In this document: positions 14,995 to 24,649 of the stretch, one piece after another
Position numbering within the stretch: position 1 is the stretch's first letter
Layout of the letters: every line of letters begins with the position of its first letter
From: Blastocatellia bacterium
Lineage (GTDB): Bacteria; Acidobacteriota; Blastocatellia; Pyrinomonadales; Pyrinomonadaceae
Direction: 5' to 3'
DNA length: 64,000 nucleotides
Assembly: GCA_003487805.1 (NCBI GenBank)
Contig: DNNE01000076.1
Location: forward strand, 7,017 to 71,016
The notes under the pieces: generated by a model
Databases searched by the model: none
What the model saw: the letters and a program-made list of their open reading frames with translations, nothing else
What the model was told of the DNA's origin: nothing
Position numbers and translations under genes: made by a program

Positions 14995-15939
14995 ATGGGC
15001 GAACCTATTCAAACGATCTGCTGCGTGGCGGAACTCGAGCCGAGCGACGCGCAGGATGATTGCAACAACTGCAAGGACAAAAGGTTGGAGACCACCTTTA
15101 TTTGGGAAGAGCCCGTGTCCCAATTCTACGCGAAGGCGTACGTCGCCAGCGCAGGCCTCGTAAGTTACCAGTTCGACGATGGCGACTCCCAAATTGTCCC
15201 CCAGGTGTACCCCGCAAGCCACTTGGTGCACATTGAATACCACAACGAAGACAGCCCGAGCGAAATATTCAAACATCTGTGCCTGAAGTACAATCGGGAG
15301 GGGAAGCCCCGAATCAACGTGGTGGCCAGGGATATGGATACGGGGCAGAAGATCAAGCCGTTGAATATCCCGGCGGACGGAAGCGACAAAGCCTGCCCGA
15401 TCGAGTCCGCCAGCATCACCGCGTCCGACGGCAGCGTCCCGTTCGACTTCAACAGCCGGTTCCACTGGGACGATGCCCCGTGGACCATCTTCGACGATAA
15501 GGCCCCAGGCGCATGGACGTTCGAGCCTACCGAGTCCGAACGCGGGAACATGGCGCTGACGGCGCGAGCCGATCTCGAGATAGATACGGGGTGGGGTGCG
15601 CTGACGTTCCATCACTGGGCAAAGAACCTGCTTTCGCACGTGGATGAGGGGGTTAACCCTCATTGGTCGGGCAAGGTCGGGGACGACACAATCCTTCTCG
15701 AGAATGAAACACACACCGGCAATGACATATTCGTCGGCATCATCGCCTACTACAAGGGGTCTTCGGGCACCGCGGGCGAGGCCAATCCCGGAGATCCCAC
15801 CACAACGCCTGGGCCGGAATCGGACGATCAGCCGGACGTGGAGTGGCCAATTTTCTCCCCGCTGGTTTGGCGCGGCTGCGAACGCCCCACAATTCTCACG
15901 CGATACGTTCCGCTCGGAGAACGACTATCAAAGTCGTAA
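14995..15939 (+). CDS. Hypothetical protein (314 aa)
   Basis: ATG 14995 begins MGEPIQTICCVAELEP and a cysteine cluster (CNNCKDK). The rest is beta-rich and aromatic (SQFYAKAYVASAGLV; FHWDDAPWTIFDDKAPGA; NPHWSGKVGDDTILLENE) with a Pro/Thr-rich linker near residue 265. No signal peptide. GC content is higher than in neighbouring genes, hinting at separate acquisition. Family not recognised. Confidence 0.65.
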   Translation: MGEPIQTICCVAELEPSDAQDDCNNCKDKRLETTFIWEEPVSQFYAKAYVASAGLVSYQFDDGDSQIVPQVYPASHLVHIEYHNEDSPSEIFKHLCLKYNREGKPRINVVARDMDTGQKIKPLNIPADGSDKACPIESASITASDGSVPFDFNSRFHWDDAPWTIFDDKAPGAWTFEPTESERGNMALTARADLEIDTGWGALTFHHWAKNLLSHVDEGVNPHWSGKVGDDTILLENETHTGNDIFVGIIAYYKGSSGTAGEANPGDPTTTPGPESDDQPDVEWPIFSPLVWRGCERPTILTRYVPLGERLSKS

Positions 15940-16019
15940 TCAGATGGCGACTGTTTTTGGCAAAACAATACGAATGGAGTTATGAGCGTAACTAAAAAGA
16001 GCACAGACAATCGTCGCAT
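15828..16019 (-). pseudogene. Possible 5' fragment of a lipoprotein gene
   Basis: The minus-strand frame starts MRRLSVLFLVTLITPFVLFC, a good lipoprotein signal, then QKQSPSDYDFDSRSPSGTY before running into the antisense of the upstream gene's 3' end. The remainder of such a protein is missing, so it looks truncated. A competing plus-strand frame (15982-16194) is less protein-like. Confidence 0.35.
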
Positions 16020-16162
16020 AATACTTCCTCCAATTGGCCTAGAGCGCTTCGCGGGAATGACTCGGGATTTAGAAGCTCATCGATCGCATAGGAAGACTAA
16101 GAATTTGTTTCTTTGCGTCCTAAAAGGGTGTCCCATCATCAGTATCAAAGACGCTTACCGCG

Positions 16163-16954
16163 CTAAGAATTGCTGGGATATCCGAGGAACTTAGCATTTT
16201 CGAATTCATTGGGCAGAATTTCACGGCTAATCGCTCTAAACTCCTTGCCAGTCCATCGGTAACTGGTACGGACATACCGCTTTGGACAGCAGAGTCCAGT
16301 TTCTTTTTTGAGATCCATGTCGTATTGCTCAACGACCAAATCCCCGTCAGTCACGCGAATGCTTCGTAATCCTCCAGCCGCTCTATCGCCGGTTTCGTGC
16401 TTCCACAGCAGCTTCAAAACTGATCCGTTCATTTGATAAATAAAGATGCAACCAGTGCCACTATTAAATGTTTCAATTCCGCCAATGGTAACGATGGCCT
16501 CGTCACTGCCATCCCCGGTTAAGTCTGAGTACGACGCGTTACCAAACGTGATCCATAAGTTTTCAATTTTCCTCGCCAGCGTCGCGTCAATTTGAAATTC
16601 TCCGTCCTTCAACGTTATCGTTCGATTCTTGTATGGAGGTCGAGTGTCTGACGGATACCATGGATACGTGAAATTTCGAAAGTCAATCGACCGGATCGGC
16701 TGTGTAGTCTCGTTCTTAGTTTGAGGCACAACCGATCGATTCTGAGGGCTACTGGTGTTTTGGCTGGACGAGACTTGGACTATCGAATTAGCAGTTTGTG
16801 AATTATCAGTCGGAACAGTTGAACTGCACGATGCCAGTGCCAATGCAAGCCACGTCGCATGTAGTAGCTTATGCACAGGGAACTTCACTCCTGTACGCGC
16901 CGACCTACTTGAAGCAGTCAAAGAATGTGGTGAAACTTGAAGCATAGTTGTCAT
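16163..16954 (-). CDS. Lipoprotein immediately downstream of the Rhs-like gene; immunity candidate
   Basis: A lipoprotein signal (LLHATWLALALASC) is followed by a Ser/Asn/Gln-rich linker, then a domain with SYSDLTGDGSDEAIVTIGG, a calcium-binding-like DxTGDGxDE loop, and GCIFIYQMNGSVLKLLWK. ATG 16954 overlaps the 3' end of the Rhs-like gene by 50 bases; ATG 16945 and GTG 16888 are other possible starts, all keeping the signal. A cell-envelope lipoprotein directly after a gene ending in a lysozyme-like domain is the arrangement expected of an immunity protein against peptidoglycan attack. This is inference from order and location. Confidence 0.7.
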   Translation of the reverse strand: MTTMLQVSPHSLTASSRSARTGVKFPVHKLLHATWLALALASCSSTVPTDNSQTANSIVQVSSSQNTSSPQNRSVVPQTKNETTQPIRSIDFRNFTYPWYPSDTRPPYKNRTITLKDGEFQIDATLARKIENLWITFGNASYSDLTGDGSDEAIVTIGGIETFNSGTGCIFIYQMNGSVLKLLWKHETGDRAAGGLRSIRVTDGDLVVEQYDMDLKKETGLCCPKRYVRTSYRWTGKEFRAISREILPNEFENAKFLGYPSNS

Positions 16955-19900
16955 AACTCCTAGCGCGCGCCGGTCGACTTGTGGGCTTCGTGTAATTGAT
17001 GACTTTGTCCCTCCAGGTACTTCCCGGTGTAGCCCCTAGTCGACGAGCAGCAACACGTCCGTTGGCAAGAGGATCGCCAGTGAATTCAGTGACCGGCGTC
17101 TTTCCGTCACTCTGATAATAATACTGCCCGAAAACATTATTACCGGCCGGATCGGTGCCGCTAAACTTAATAATGTCTGACCAGGATATTTCCTTGATTT
17201 GAACGGAACGAAGGGTCCAATGCACATTGAGTTGGAAGGGTCCAACATCCCAATGCGTATAGTCTTCGGGATGTCCGTTCAGGTTGGGCTGAGTTTTTAG
17301 CGAGAAATCTTTGTTCGCGGTCTCGTTCATCATTGTAACTGCCAAAGCGTCGGCAGGAACGTTCTCACGGCTAGAGATGTCTTTGATGAGACTAGCGGCG
17401 GCGTCGTTAAATTTTGCTGCGTCGCCAGAAAGGCCTGCTTTTCCATAGCAATCCCAGAAAGATCCTGCTGTGGGTTGCTGCGGCTCCTCAATGTCAGGAT
17501 CGAATGGACGGTACGGATTGCGTGGATCATTGAACGGCTTGAGCTTGGGTCGGTTCTTCGGTCGTTTGTTCGATTGACCACCTTGTTCTGTAGATCCAGC
17601 CCATCCAGTTGAAGGATTCCAAACCTCAAACTTTCCGTTGTTCCAACGCTGACAGGTGTCATCCGGACAACGTTTCGCAGCCTCACCCCTGATGAAACCA
17701 CAATCCGTTAGAAGACCGTCCAAGACGCACTCTGCGCCGCCACTTTCCATCGCCATTAGCGCCGCGCCACCAGGCTTGCCCGCGATACTTTCCTCAACAA
17801 TGATTCCGTCGGGGTCGCCGCTGCCGTCCGGCGGAAATGGATCGTTGTCACCCACATCAACTCCCTGCGGATCAAGCACCGTCCGTCCGAACCATTGACC
17901 ATTTGCGACCGTGTTCAGTTCATCACCGCTAACGGGATCGACATGACGCCAGATGCTCAGAGCTGAACCATTCTCGCCTTTCGTCATCTGTCCAATGCGT
18001 TGGCTGCCTGCATAAACATGCATGCGTTTCCACGTTCCCTGTTCGTTATATTCGGAGACCACCACCCCGCCCAGGACAGTAGAACGAAGTTGGTAAGCAA
18101 CGTCCGCAACTGTGTTTCTTAGACTCCCATTCACGTACGTATTGAGGATGCTAGCCGCGTGAGCGAGTTCACCGTCACCGTCATAGACTTGCGCATTGCT
18201 TGTGACGTGATTAATCCAACCACCGTCAGACGCTGAAAAATAGGTGGAGCTTTGTTCTGAACTCACGGCCATTCCCGCAGCATCAGAACCGTAATGAGCC
18301 GCTTGAAATACAGTTGTTCCATCATTGCGCGAAGTGACATTGCCGTCGGCATCATAGCTCCATTCGGTGTTTCGGTTCGCGGAATTGTAACTGCTAGTCG
18401 TCGCCACGGGACGGCTCCAGAACCTACCGCTTTCGTTCAACTGATTATCCCAAGCATCATAAGTGTATGTCTGACGGAATGGGCCATCAGCCGTGCCGCT
18501 GTTCGTATTATTCACAAAGTCACGAGCCTCTGCTCCCGAATAAGCTTCGGCGATTCGTCCCGCGTGATCATATTGATAGGCCCGATCCTTTATCGGTACG
18601 GGGTTGTAGGACTGATCGTGAGCAAACTTTACGCGACCATCCGCATAGTATTGATAAGTACTCCCAACCATAGCGTCGTAATAACTCGTCACCGAACCGC
18701 GAACATTATATCCAAGGTTTAGGGTTGTGTTGTTGCCATAAGCCAACGATTTCAAGGCTCCCGAAGCGCGATAGAGCATCTGCGATGCAAAAGGCGTCAC
18801 GACCCCACCATAGCCTACGCCACTAACAGAGCTGGCGCGACCGATGTTGTCGTAAACAGTACTGAAACTGGTGCCTGACCGTTGATCAGCGACGCTCTTC
18901 ACTTCATTCGCCAGATTGTACTCATAGCTGAGCGTGAAATTTCCGCTAAGTCCATTGAAGGTCTTCGTCTCTGAACTCATGCGCGATAGCGAGTCGTAGC
19001 CATAACTCATCAAGCCGGTGCCGTCGCTCATCGAGGCTCTGTTTCCCGCCGCGTCATAGACTACGGAGACATTACCTATGGGCGCTATACCAGACGGCAA
19101 GCTCTGCGGGTAAGTTATTGATATCATCAGATGCCGACCATTGTATCCAAATGTAGAAGTGACGCCGCGCGCATCCGTCATTGAACCAATTGTATCGTCA
19201 GGATTGTAGGACCATGCCGTATGATCAGTGGATGAGCTGTTGTTAGGATCGATCTGTTGCGCCGGCACATGCTTCGTCTGCAAGCGGCCATAGCCGTCAT
19301 ACGCCATCACGGTTTCTTGACACGATCCAGCTGGACAAGAGGCGTCGGCGTTAGTAGAAGAAGCTTCAGCAGGAGCTTGACCCGCATATTGTTTGACACG
19401 AGTGACTTGATCACGACCACTGTAGACGCTGACTGATGTTGAATAGACCGTGCTATCCCAGTTCAGCACTTCCGTCTTCCACTGCCGTCCGAGAATATCG
19501 CTGTAGCTTTTTTGTTGCCGAGCCTGAAGCACTCCATTTACCAGCGTGCCTTCATCCGTGAGCGTTACCATCTCACCGCCCGCGCAACCACAACCATCAT
19601 AGCTGGCGTACTTGATCGTACTGTCTTGATTGATGGTCTCCAGTGGTCGGCCTTTCCAATCATAAGTCTGCTCGGTCGACAGCCATCCGGCGGCATCATC
19701 TCCGGCGGGAACCCACCAGCCTGTTATCTCCGTCGGATTCGATTGTTTCATCACCCGGCCCATGATGTCGTATTCCGTCATCTGCGCTTTGTAACCGCCA
19801 CTACTTCCGGGGTTATTAGTCGCAACAGCGATTACACGTCCCAAACCGTCAATTGTATTGTTCGTGTAAGCTTCGTCTCCCACAAAGTTGATGCTGGACA

Positions 19901-22900
19901 GCGTCACAACACCGGTTGGGGCATAGATGTATCGCGTGTAGGCACCCGTGTTAGCGATGGTCAGCTGCTGCATGCGCGTAGCACTGTCATACATGAACGT
20001 CTGCTCGAGTCCGGTAGTTTGATCCTGGGGTGGTGGACCTTGCACCAACGTCTTCGCGCCAAAGTCATAACGATAGCGAACGTATGACGAGTTATTGTCC
20101 GCATCGGTGATCGTGGTCGGATAAGCGAAGGTTGAAAATGACCGGGGCGTGTCGAGGGCACCGCCGTTGGCGGCAAACTGATCCGTATAGGTTATCGTCG
20201 TTTGATGATCAAGGGCGTCGCGAGTGAAGATAACGTTACCCGTGATGTCATAAGCGCTCTTGCTCTCGGTAACCTTCGTTGAATCGGTCGGATAATTGAC
20301 GTCCCAACGCTGCAGCTTGACCAGGTTGGCGCGCTTCGGCCCTATCACTAGGTCGGTTGAGTAACTGCCGTCATGCTGTGTTGGCGTTGCCGGCAGTCCT
20401 TGCAGATACTCGCCACTCCAATCGTAAAGGTAAGTCGTCTTCGCCATCAACGTAGATGGCCCTTCATAAAGAAGCTTCGATTGCGGCAAACCAATGATCC
20501 GCAGATTCAGATAGTTCGCATCCAGATTGTAATCCGTATGACTGCGGCGCAAGACTGGCGTACCGACCGCTGCATATTCAGAAATGTCACTGGGCAAACT
20601 GCAACTCGCATTCGAAAATGGCAGAGCGAACGTTTGATAGCCAATCTCTGTGTGGCGGTGATTGCTGTTGTCAGAGACATCCGCGGCAATCACCCTCGGA
20701 TTGGTTCGGTAAGTAGCGTTCGGGTTAGAGTCGTCCTGGATCCATGATGTCGAAGTCCACCGTTGGAGTTCAACAGCATGTTCCGGATCCTTCTTCCCCC
20801 ACGTTTCGGTCGCAGTCACCAATCCCTTCTGCCAACCAGTGCCATAGGACTCTTTGTAAACCGTGCCACTGGGATCGCCGACCACCGTTACTGTGTGGAC
20901 GTTGCCTTCGAGGTTGTATTGCGTCTCAACGTAAGCGGCGGGCAGATCAGTAGTGCTAGTCCAGTTTTCTGCTGACACACGTGAGTTAGTCAGCCGCGTC
21001 GCATCATCGCCTGCGCCGTAGTTGTAAACCATCTGAGACCGCTGCACGTTGTTTGAAGTCGTGCGATGAATGACGCTGACCTGAGCGGCCGCGTTGTAAT
21101 CAAAGTTGTAGTGGGAGCCGTCGGGCAGGTTTATCTGCGCCAGCACTGGAAACGAGTCTCCGCTAAAAGTCCCGACTGGCTCTGCGCCGGAAGGCAGTTG
21201 CATCTGAGGCGAGGAGCCCCAGCCAAACGTGGCCCACGGATGTTGCGGTTCGTTGGCCCAATCCTGGTTGATAGAAAGCAACTGCGCATTCCCGTCGTAG
21301 TGGAAATCGATCTCTCGGCCGAGAGTGTCGATAATCTTCTGAATGTCTCCGCGCCAGTCGTTAGTGATGCTGATGATGTTGCCGTTTCGATCTTCGATAC
21401 GGGTCGCGCGCCAGCCGTTGGCGGTGTTCGTATAATCGATCTCAGTTCCGTCAGTCGAACGCAGAGACAGACTGCCGCCGTTATCTGTCAGCTGGAGATA
21501 TGAAGAATCGGCAGCTTCGTAAAAATTCGAAGTGTCTACCTGCCGTAGTTCAACATGATTGCCCGCGGCTGTGAACACATAAACATTCCTGCTGGTTTGC
21601 GCGTCGAACTTGCGCCATTGGACCGTGGGAAAACCGATCGTGAAGCCGGGACTGAGCGATTCATAGTCCTGTCCGAAATAGACGTATGGACCTGAGCGGG
21701 TCCAGACCAGCGATGTATAAGAAAGACTCAGACCAAGATCCAGACTGGCACGGCCAGGCAGTGAGAGCAGCGGCACACTGAATTCGCAATCGCGCGCTTC
21801 GACTTGATTGCCGGATTGATTGAACAAATCTACTTGCGCGGTAGCTAACGACGATGCGGCGCTGGAAGGACTGCCGCTAGCCGTTAGCGTGGAGATAATA
21901 TGCTGGTACTCAGTTGCCGTTTCAAACGCATTGCGCACTTGTTCTCGGCCCATGTGTTGTGGGGAGGCCTGGCTGGTCCAATAGTTTGGGCCGCAAGAAG
22001 GATCATTCGGATCGCAATATTCGGGCTCACGCATAAGATAGGTTCTGTAGAGATCATTAACGTAGTCCCGATCGCTGCGACCACGATTAGCGTAGTCAGC
22101 CGATTCGAAAACAGTCATCCCGAATTCAGTCATGGCCATGAACATCGACGGCTGCCCCTGCAAATAAGCCGCGCGCATGATGTCCGTCCAGTAGTTGCTC
22201 TCGTCGCTGTTGGGCGCTCTTCCGAGTCCCTTCTGTAGAAAATTTACGGCGTACTGATCGCTTGAAGACGAAGTGATTACTACTGAGGTTGAAGCGCTCC
22301 CTTGCGCGCCAAGGTTGTCGGTTACGGTCAGGGTAACCGTGTAGGTGCCCGTCCCCGTATAAGCGTGTGTCGGAGCTGCCCCCGAAGCCGTGCCGCCGTC
22401 GCCAAAGCTCCATGAATAACTGACGACACTTCCGTCTGGATCGTAGGAGCCATTACCAAGGAAAGGAACGTTCTGTGAAATGATGCCGTTGTATGCGCCT
22501 CCGGCGTTGGCGACCGGCAATTGGTTGTTGCTCCCACTGGTCCAACTGGCGCTGTAGTCCCCATTGCCGCTGCTCGAAATATTAGTTAGACCACTGCCGT
22601 CCGTATTCATGGTCCATACCTGGGCCGAAGGATCGCAGCAGTCGCGCTCTCGGTCGCTGCGAAATACAATCTTCGACCCGTCGGGCGACCATGCGGGGCA
22701 ATCGTCATTCGCAAGGTCATTGGTTAATCGCGTCTGCGCAGAACCATCAGCATTCATCACATAGACTTCTTTATTGATGTGCACCTTCGACTTGGTAATG
22801 TAATTGCCATCGTCGTCGGTCTCCTGCCAAGTCTCGGTCGTAGTATCCCGCGTGCTGACGAATACGATGCGGCTGCCGTCACGCGACCAAACAGGTTGCG

Positions 22901-24098
22901 TGTCATCGACAGTATCTCCGCTAAAGGTAATGCGATGTTGATTGCTGCCATTGCTGTTCATCACATAGACAGAATCGAAGCCGGCATGATCGCGATCACT
23001 CGCAAAAGCGATCTTGGTTCCGTCGGGCGACCATGACGGTTCGCCGTCGCTGGAAGAGGAATTCGTGAGATTAATTGGGCTCGAACCATCCGCGTTCATT
23101 GCCCAGACCTGATAGTCAACACCGTTGCCTATGTTTTGAAAGACAATCCTCGATCCGTCAGGTGACCATGAGGCAAAACTGTCGTCACTCGCGTCCGTAG
23201 TCAAACGCGTCACGCCAGTGCCGTCCGCGTTCATCACATAGACATCCATGTAGCCAGTGTCAAGATGATCGCGATCGCTCTGGAAGAGAATCTTTGCGCC
23301 GTTCGGAGACCAGCGTGGAAAATCATCGTTCGCGCCGGAGTTAGTCAAGCGGACGACGTTACTGCCATCCGCATTCATTACGTAAATCTGCATGACACCT
23401 TCGCGATTGCTGGCGAAGACCATCTTTGAAGCGCCCAACTGCGGAACCAGCGGAACGAGCAGGTCGAACGATGCCTGTGAGCTAGGGCCATTCGTTGTAG
23501 GCCGGAATGTCATAAGCGAATTCAGCGGATCGGTTTGAGAATAGTGACCACTGAGAAATACCAGTGCCGGATGAGCTAACAGGCGAATGCGCGACTTAGC
23601 TAATGATCGATATGGGTTGTTCGACGAGGAAGCCGAAGCAGTGAACTCCGGGCTTGAAACAGGTGAAGGCGTTGGCGAGGGAGACGCCGATGGATTGCTT
23701 CTTGGTCCTGCAAGTGGCGAAGGAGTCTGTCGCGGCGTCGCGGTTGCTGAAGGACTTGGTGTTGCGCGTGGAATCGGATCGCCCACCTTCCTTCCAAGTC
23801 GCGATTCAACCGGCTTCCGTCGAGAGCGCATTGTCGATTCAATCGGCTGCGCTGCGCGCGTCTCAACTCGCGGCCTGTGCCGATCCTGATCGAGGTTCGG
23901 AAGGTTAACCGCAGGCGCGCCCGGCTGCGGAAGCTTTACTGGGCCTCTCTTTGCTTTCCCATTACTCGACTGGCTGTTCGACTGCGTTCGACCTTGGGTC
24001 GGAGTAATCCACGTCAAACTCGATATGATTAAAGCGCAGCACAGACAGAGCGTAGTCCAACGAATCGATTTCGCCGGCAGACGGTGAGTACGTCTCAT
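16905..24098 (-). CDS. Giant Rhs/YD-repeat protein with TolB-like, PKD and DUF4214-like domains and a lysozyme-like C-terminus
   Basis: Start ATG 24098 has AAAGGAG upstream (2397 aa; an upstream ATG adds 12). A signal peptide (TLCLCCALIISSLTWI) and Pro-rich linker lead to about six TolB/PD40 repeats (IYVMNADGSNVVRLT, FPRWSPNGAKILF) at about 225-535, a PKD domain (WSFGDGGTASG) near 540-615, a DUF4214-like helical domain near 620-740, and RHS/YD repeats (GYDSLSRMSSETKTF) to about 1950. The tip, about 2240-2397, has VTMMNETANKDFS and WDVGPFQLN, resembling the catalytic Glu and substrate motifs of lysozyme-like transglycosylases. Likely a secreted polymorphic-toxin-type shell carrying a peptidoglycan-cleaving end. 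The following lipoprotein may protect the producer. Confidence 0.85.
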   Translation of the reverse strand: MRRTHRLPAKSIRWTTLCLCCALIISSLTWITPTQGRTQSNSQSSNGKAKRGPVKLPQPGAPAVNLPNLDQDRHRPRVETRAAQPIESTMRSRRKPVESRLGRKVGDPIPRATPSPSATATPRQTPSPLAGPRSNPSASPSPTPSPVSSPEFTASASSSNNPYRSLAKSRIRLLAHPALVFLSGHYSQTDPLNSLMTFRPTTNGPSSQASFDLLVPLVPQLGASKMVFASNREGVMQIYVMNADGSNVVRLTNSGANDDFPRWSPNGAKILFQSDRDHLDTGYMDVYVMNADGTGVTRLTTDASDDSFASWSPDGSRIVFQNIGNGVDYQVWAMNADGSSPINLTNSSSSDGEPSWSPDGTKIAFASDRDHAGFDSVYVMNSNGSNQHRITFSGDTVDDTQPVWSRDGSRIVFVSTRDTTTETWQETDDDGNYITKSKVHINKEVYVMNADGSAQTRLTNDLANDDCPAWSPDGSKIVFRSDRERDCCDPSAQVWTMNTDGSGLTNISSSGNGDYSASWTSGSNNQLPVANAGGAYNGIISQNVPFLGNGSYDPDGSVVSYSWSFGDGGTASGAAPTHAYTGTGTYTVTLTVTDNLGAQGSASTSVVITSSSSDQYAVNFLQKGLGRAPNSDESNYWTDIMRAAYLQGQPSMFMAMTEFGMTVFESADYANRGRSDRDYVNDLYRTYLMREPEYCDPNDPSCGPNYWTSQASPQHMGREQVRNAFETATEYQHIISTLTASGSPSSAASSLATAQVDLFNQSGNQVEARDCEFSVPLLSLPGRASLDLGLSLSYTSLVWTRSGPYVYFGQDYESLSPGFTIGFPTVQWRKFDAQTSRNVYVFTAAGNHVELRQVDTSNFYEAADSSYLQLTDNGGSLSLRSTDGTEIDYTNTANGWRATRIEDRNGNIISITNDWRGDIQKIIDTLGREIDFHYDGNAQLLSINQDWANEPQHPWATFGWGSSPQMQLPSGAEPVGTFSGDSFPVLAQINLPDGSHYNFDYNAAAQVSVIHRTTSNNVQRSQMVYNYGAGDDATRLTNSRVSAENWTSTTDLPAAYVETQYNLEGNVHTVTVVGDPSGTVYKESYGTGWQKGLVTATETWGKKDPEHAVELQRWTSTSWIQDDSNPNATYRTNPRVIAADVSDNSNHRHTEIGYQTFALPFSNASCSLPSDISEYAAVGTPVLRRSHTDYNLDANYLNLRIIGLPQSKLLYEGPSTLMAKTTYLYDWSGEYLQGLPATPTQHDGSYSTDLVIGPKRANLVKLQRWDVNYPTDSTKVTESKSAYDITGNVIFTRDALDHQTTITYTDQFAANGGALDTPRSFSTFAYPTTITDADNNSSYVRYRYDFGAKTLVQGPPPQDQTTGLEQTFMYDSATRMQQLTIANTGAYTRYIYAPTGVVTLSSINFVGDEAYTNNTIDGLGRVIAVATNNPGSSGGYKAQMTEYDIMGRVMKQSNPTEITGWWVPAGDDAAGWLSTEQTYDWKGRPLETINQDSTIKYASYDGCGCAGGEMVTLTDEGTLVNGVLQARQQKSYSDILGRQWKTEVLNWDSTVYSTSVSVYSGRDQVTRVKQYAGQAPAEASSTNADASCPAGSCQETVMAYDGYGRLQTKHVPAQQIDPNNSSSTDHTAWSYNPDDTIGSMTDARGVTSTFGYNGRHLMISITYPQSLPSGIAPIGNVSVVYDAAGNRASMSDGTGLMSYGYDSLSRMSSETKTFNGLSGNFTLSYEYNLANEVKSVADQRSGTSFSTVYDNIGRASSVSGVGYGGVVTPFASQMLYRASGALKSLAYGNNTTLNLGYNVRGSVTSYYDAMVGSTYQYYADGRVKFAHDQSYNPVPIKDRAYQYDHAGRIAEAYSGAEARDFVNNTNSGTADGPFRQTYTYDAWDNQLNESGRFWSRPVATTSSYNSANRNTEWSYDADGNVTSRNDGTTVFQAAHYGSDAAGMAVSSEQSSTYFSASDGGWINHVTSNAQVYDGDGELAHAASILNTYVNGSLRNTVADVAYQLRSTVLGGVVVSEYNEQGTWKRMHVYAGSQRIGQMTKGENGSALSIWRHVDPVSGDELNTVANGQWFGRTVLDPQGVDVGDNDPFPPDGSGDPDGIIVEESIAGKPGGAALMAMESGGAECVLDGLLTDCGFIRGEAAKRCPDDTCQRWNNGKFEVWNPSTGWAGSTEQGGQSNKRPKNRPKLKPFNDPRNPYRPFDPDIEEPQQPTAGSFWDCYGKAGLSGDAAKFNDAAASLIKDISSRENVPADALAVTMMNETANKDFSLKTQPNLNGHPEDYTHWDVGPFQLNVHWTLRSVQIKEISWSDIIKFSGTDPAGNNVFGQYYYQSDGKTPVTEFTGDPLANGRVAARRLGATPGSTWRDKVINYTKPTSRPARARSYDNYASSFTTFFDCFK

Positions 24099-24190
24099 GT
24101 GGGAACTCCTTTGATTCTCTTCAGTAGACGCCAACCATGAACATTGTGTTCCTAAAGTGGCCTAGAGAAGTCCAAAATGACCGATGCGTA

Positions 24191-24649
24191 CTACTCGCTC
24201 GAACCTCTTCGTTCCTTCAGCAATCTAGCGATGGTTGACGACAACTTATCCATTGCTTCCGGTTTGAGTAAGAAATCGTCGACACCTGACCTCCATGCTT
24301 CTCGTTCAACGGTGTCAGCTGAAAGCATGATGATTGACATTCCGCGTCGATGAGCCATCCCTCGTACTCGCTTGATGATTTCCATTCCGCTGAGTCCGGG
24401 CAAACCGTTATCTACAACCAACACGTCGTAGTAGGCGTCGCCCTTGAGTATCTTTAGAGCAGTCGATCCATTCATACACGAATCCACCCGCATTCCTTCG
24501 CCCGTCAAAATGTCTGTGACGGTTCGAGCGACTACTTCATTGTCTTCAACATGAAGAACTGAAATTTGCGAGGACGGCGAGCGCTGAGTATGTGTCACCC
24601 TTCCTGGCTTTTTTCTTGGCCAGCAGATGTCGTCTTCGTTTGCGGACAA
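24191..24649 (-). CDS. Response-regulator receiver domain, out of frame with the upstream TPR-Fis gene
   Basis: The receiver fold is complete: SVLHVEDNEVVARTV (acidic pocket E-D), DVLVVDNGLPGLSGME (phospho-acceptor D), IIMLSAD (T/S), and FLLKPEA (K). The frame has no convincing start of its own; its first 35 codons overlap the end of the upstream gene. Deleting one A from an A6 run would fuse the two into one TPR-HTH-receiver protein, an order I associate with acidobacterial regulators. It may be expressed by polymerase slippage or be a frameshifted tail. Confidence 0.7.
   Translation of the reverse strand: MSANEDDICWPRKKPGRVTHTQRSPSSQISVLHVEDNEVVARTVTDILTGEGMRVDSCMNGSTALKILKGDAYYDVLVVDNGLPGLSGMEIIKRVRGMAHRRGMSIIMLSADTVEREAWRSGVDDFLLKPEAMDKLSSTIARLLKERRGSSE

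Noticed and set aside
16905..24098. Numerous plus-strand open frames inside the Rhs-like gene
   Set aside because: They are antisense shadows of a long, clearly coding gene; their sequences are Arg/Ser/Val-rich and lack ribosome sites.
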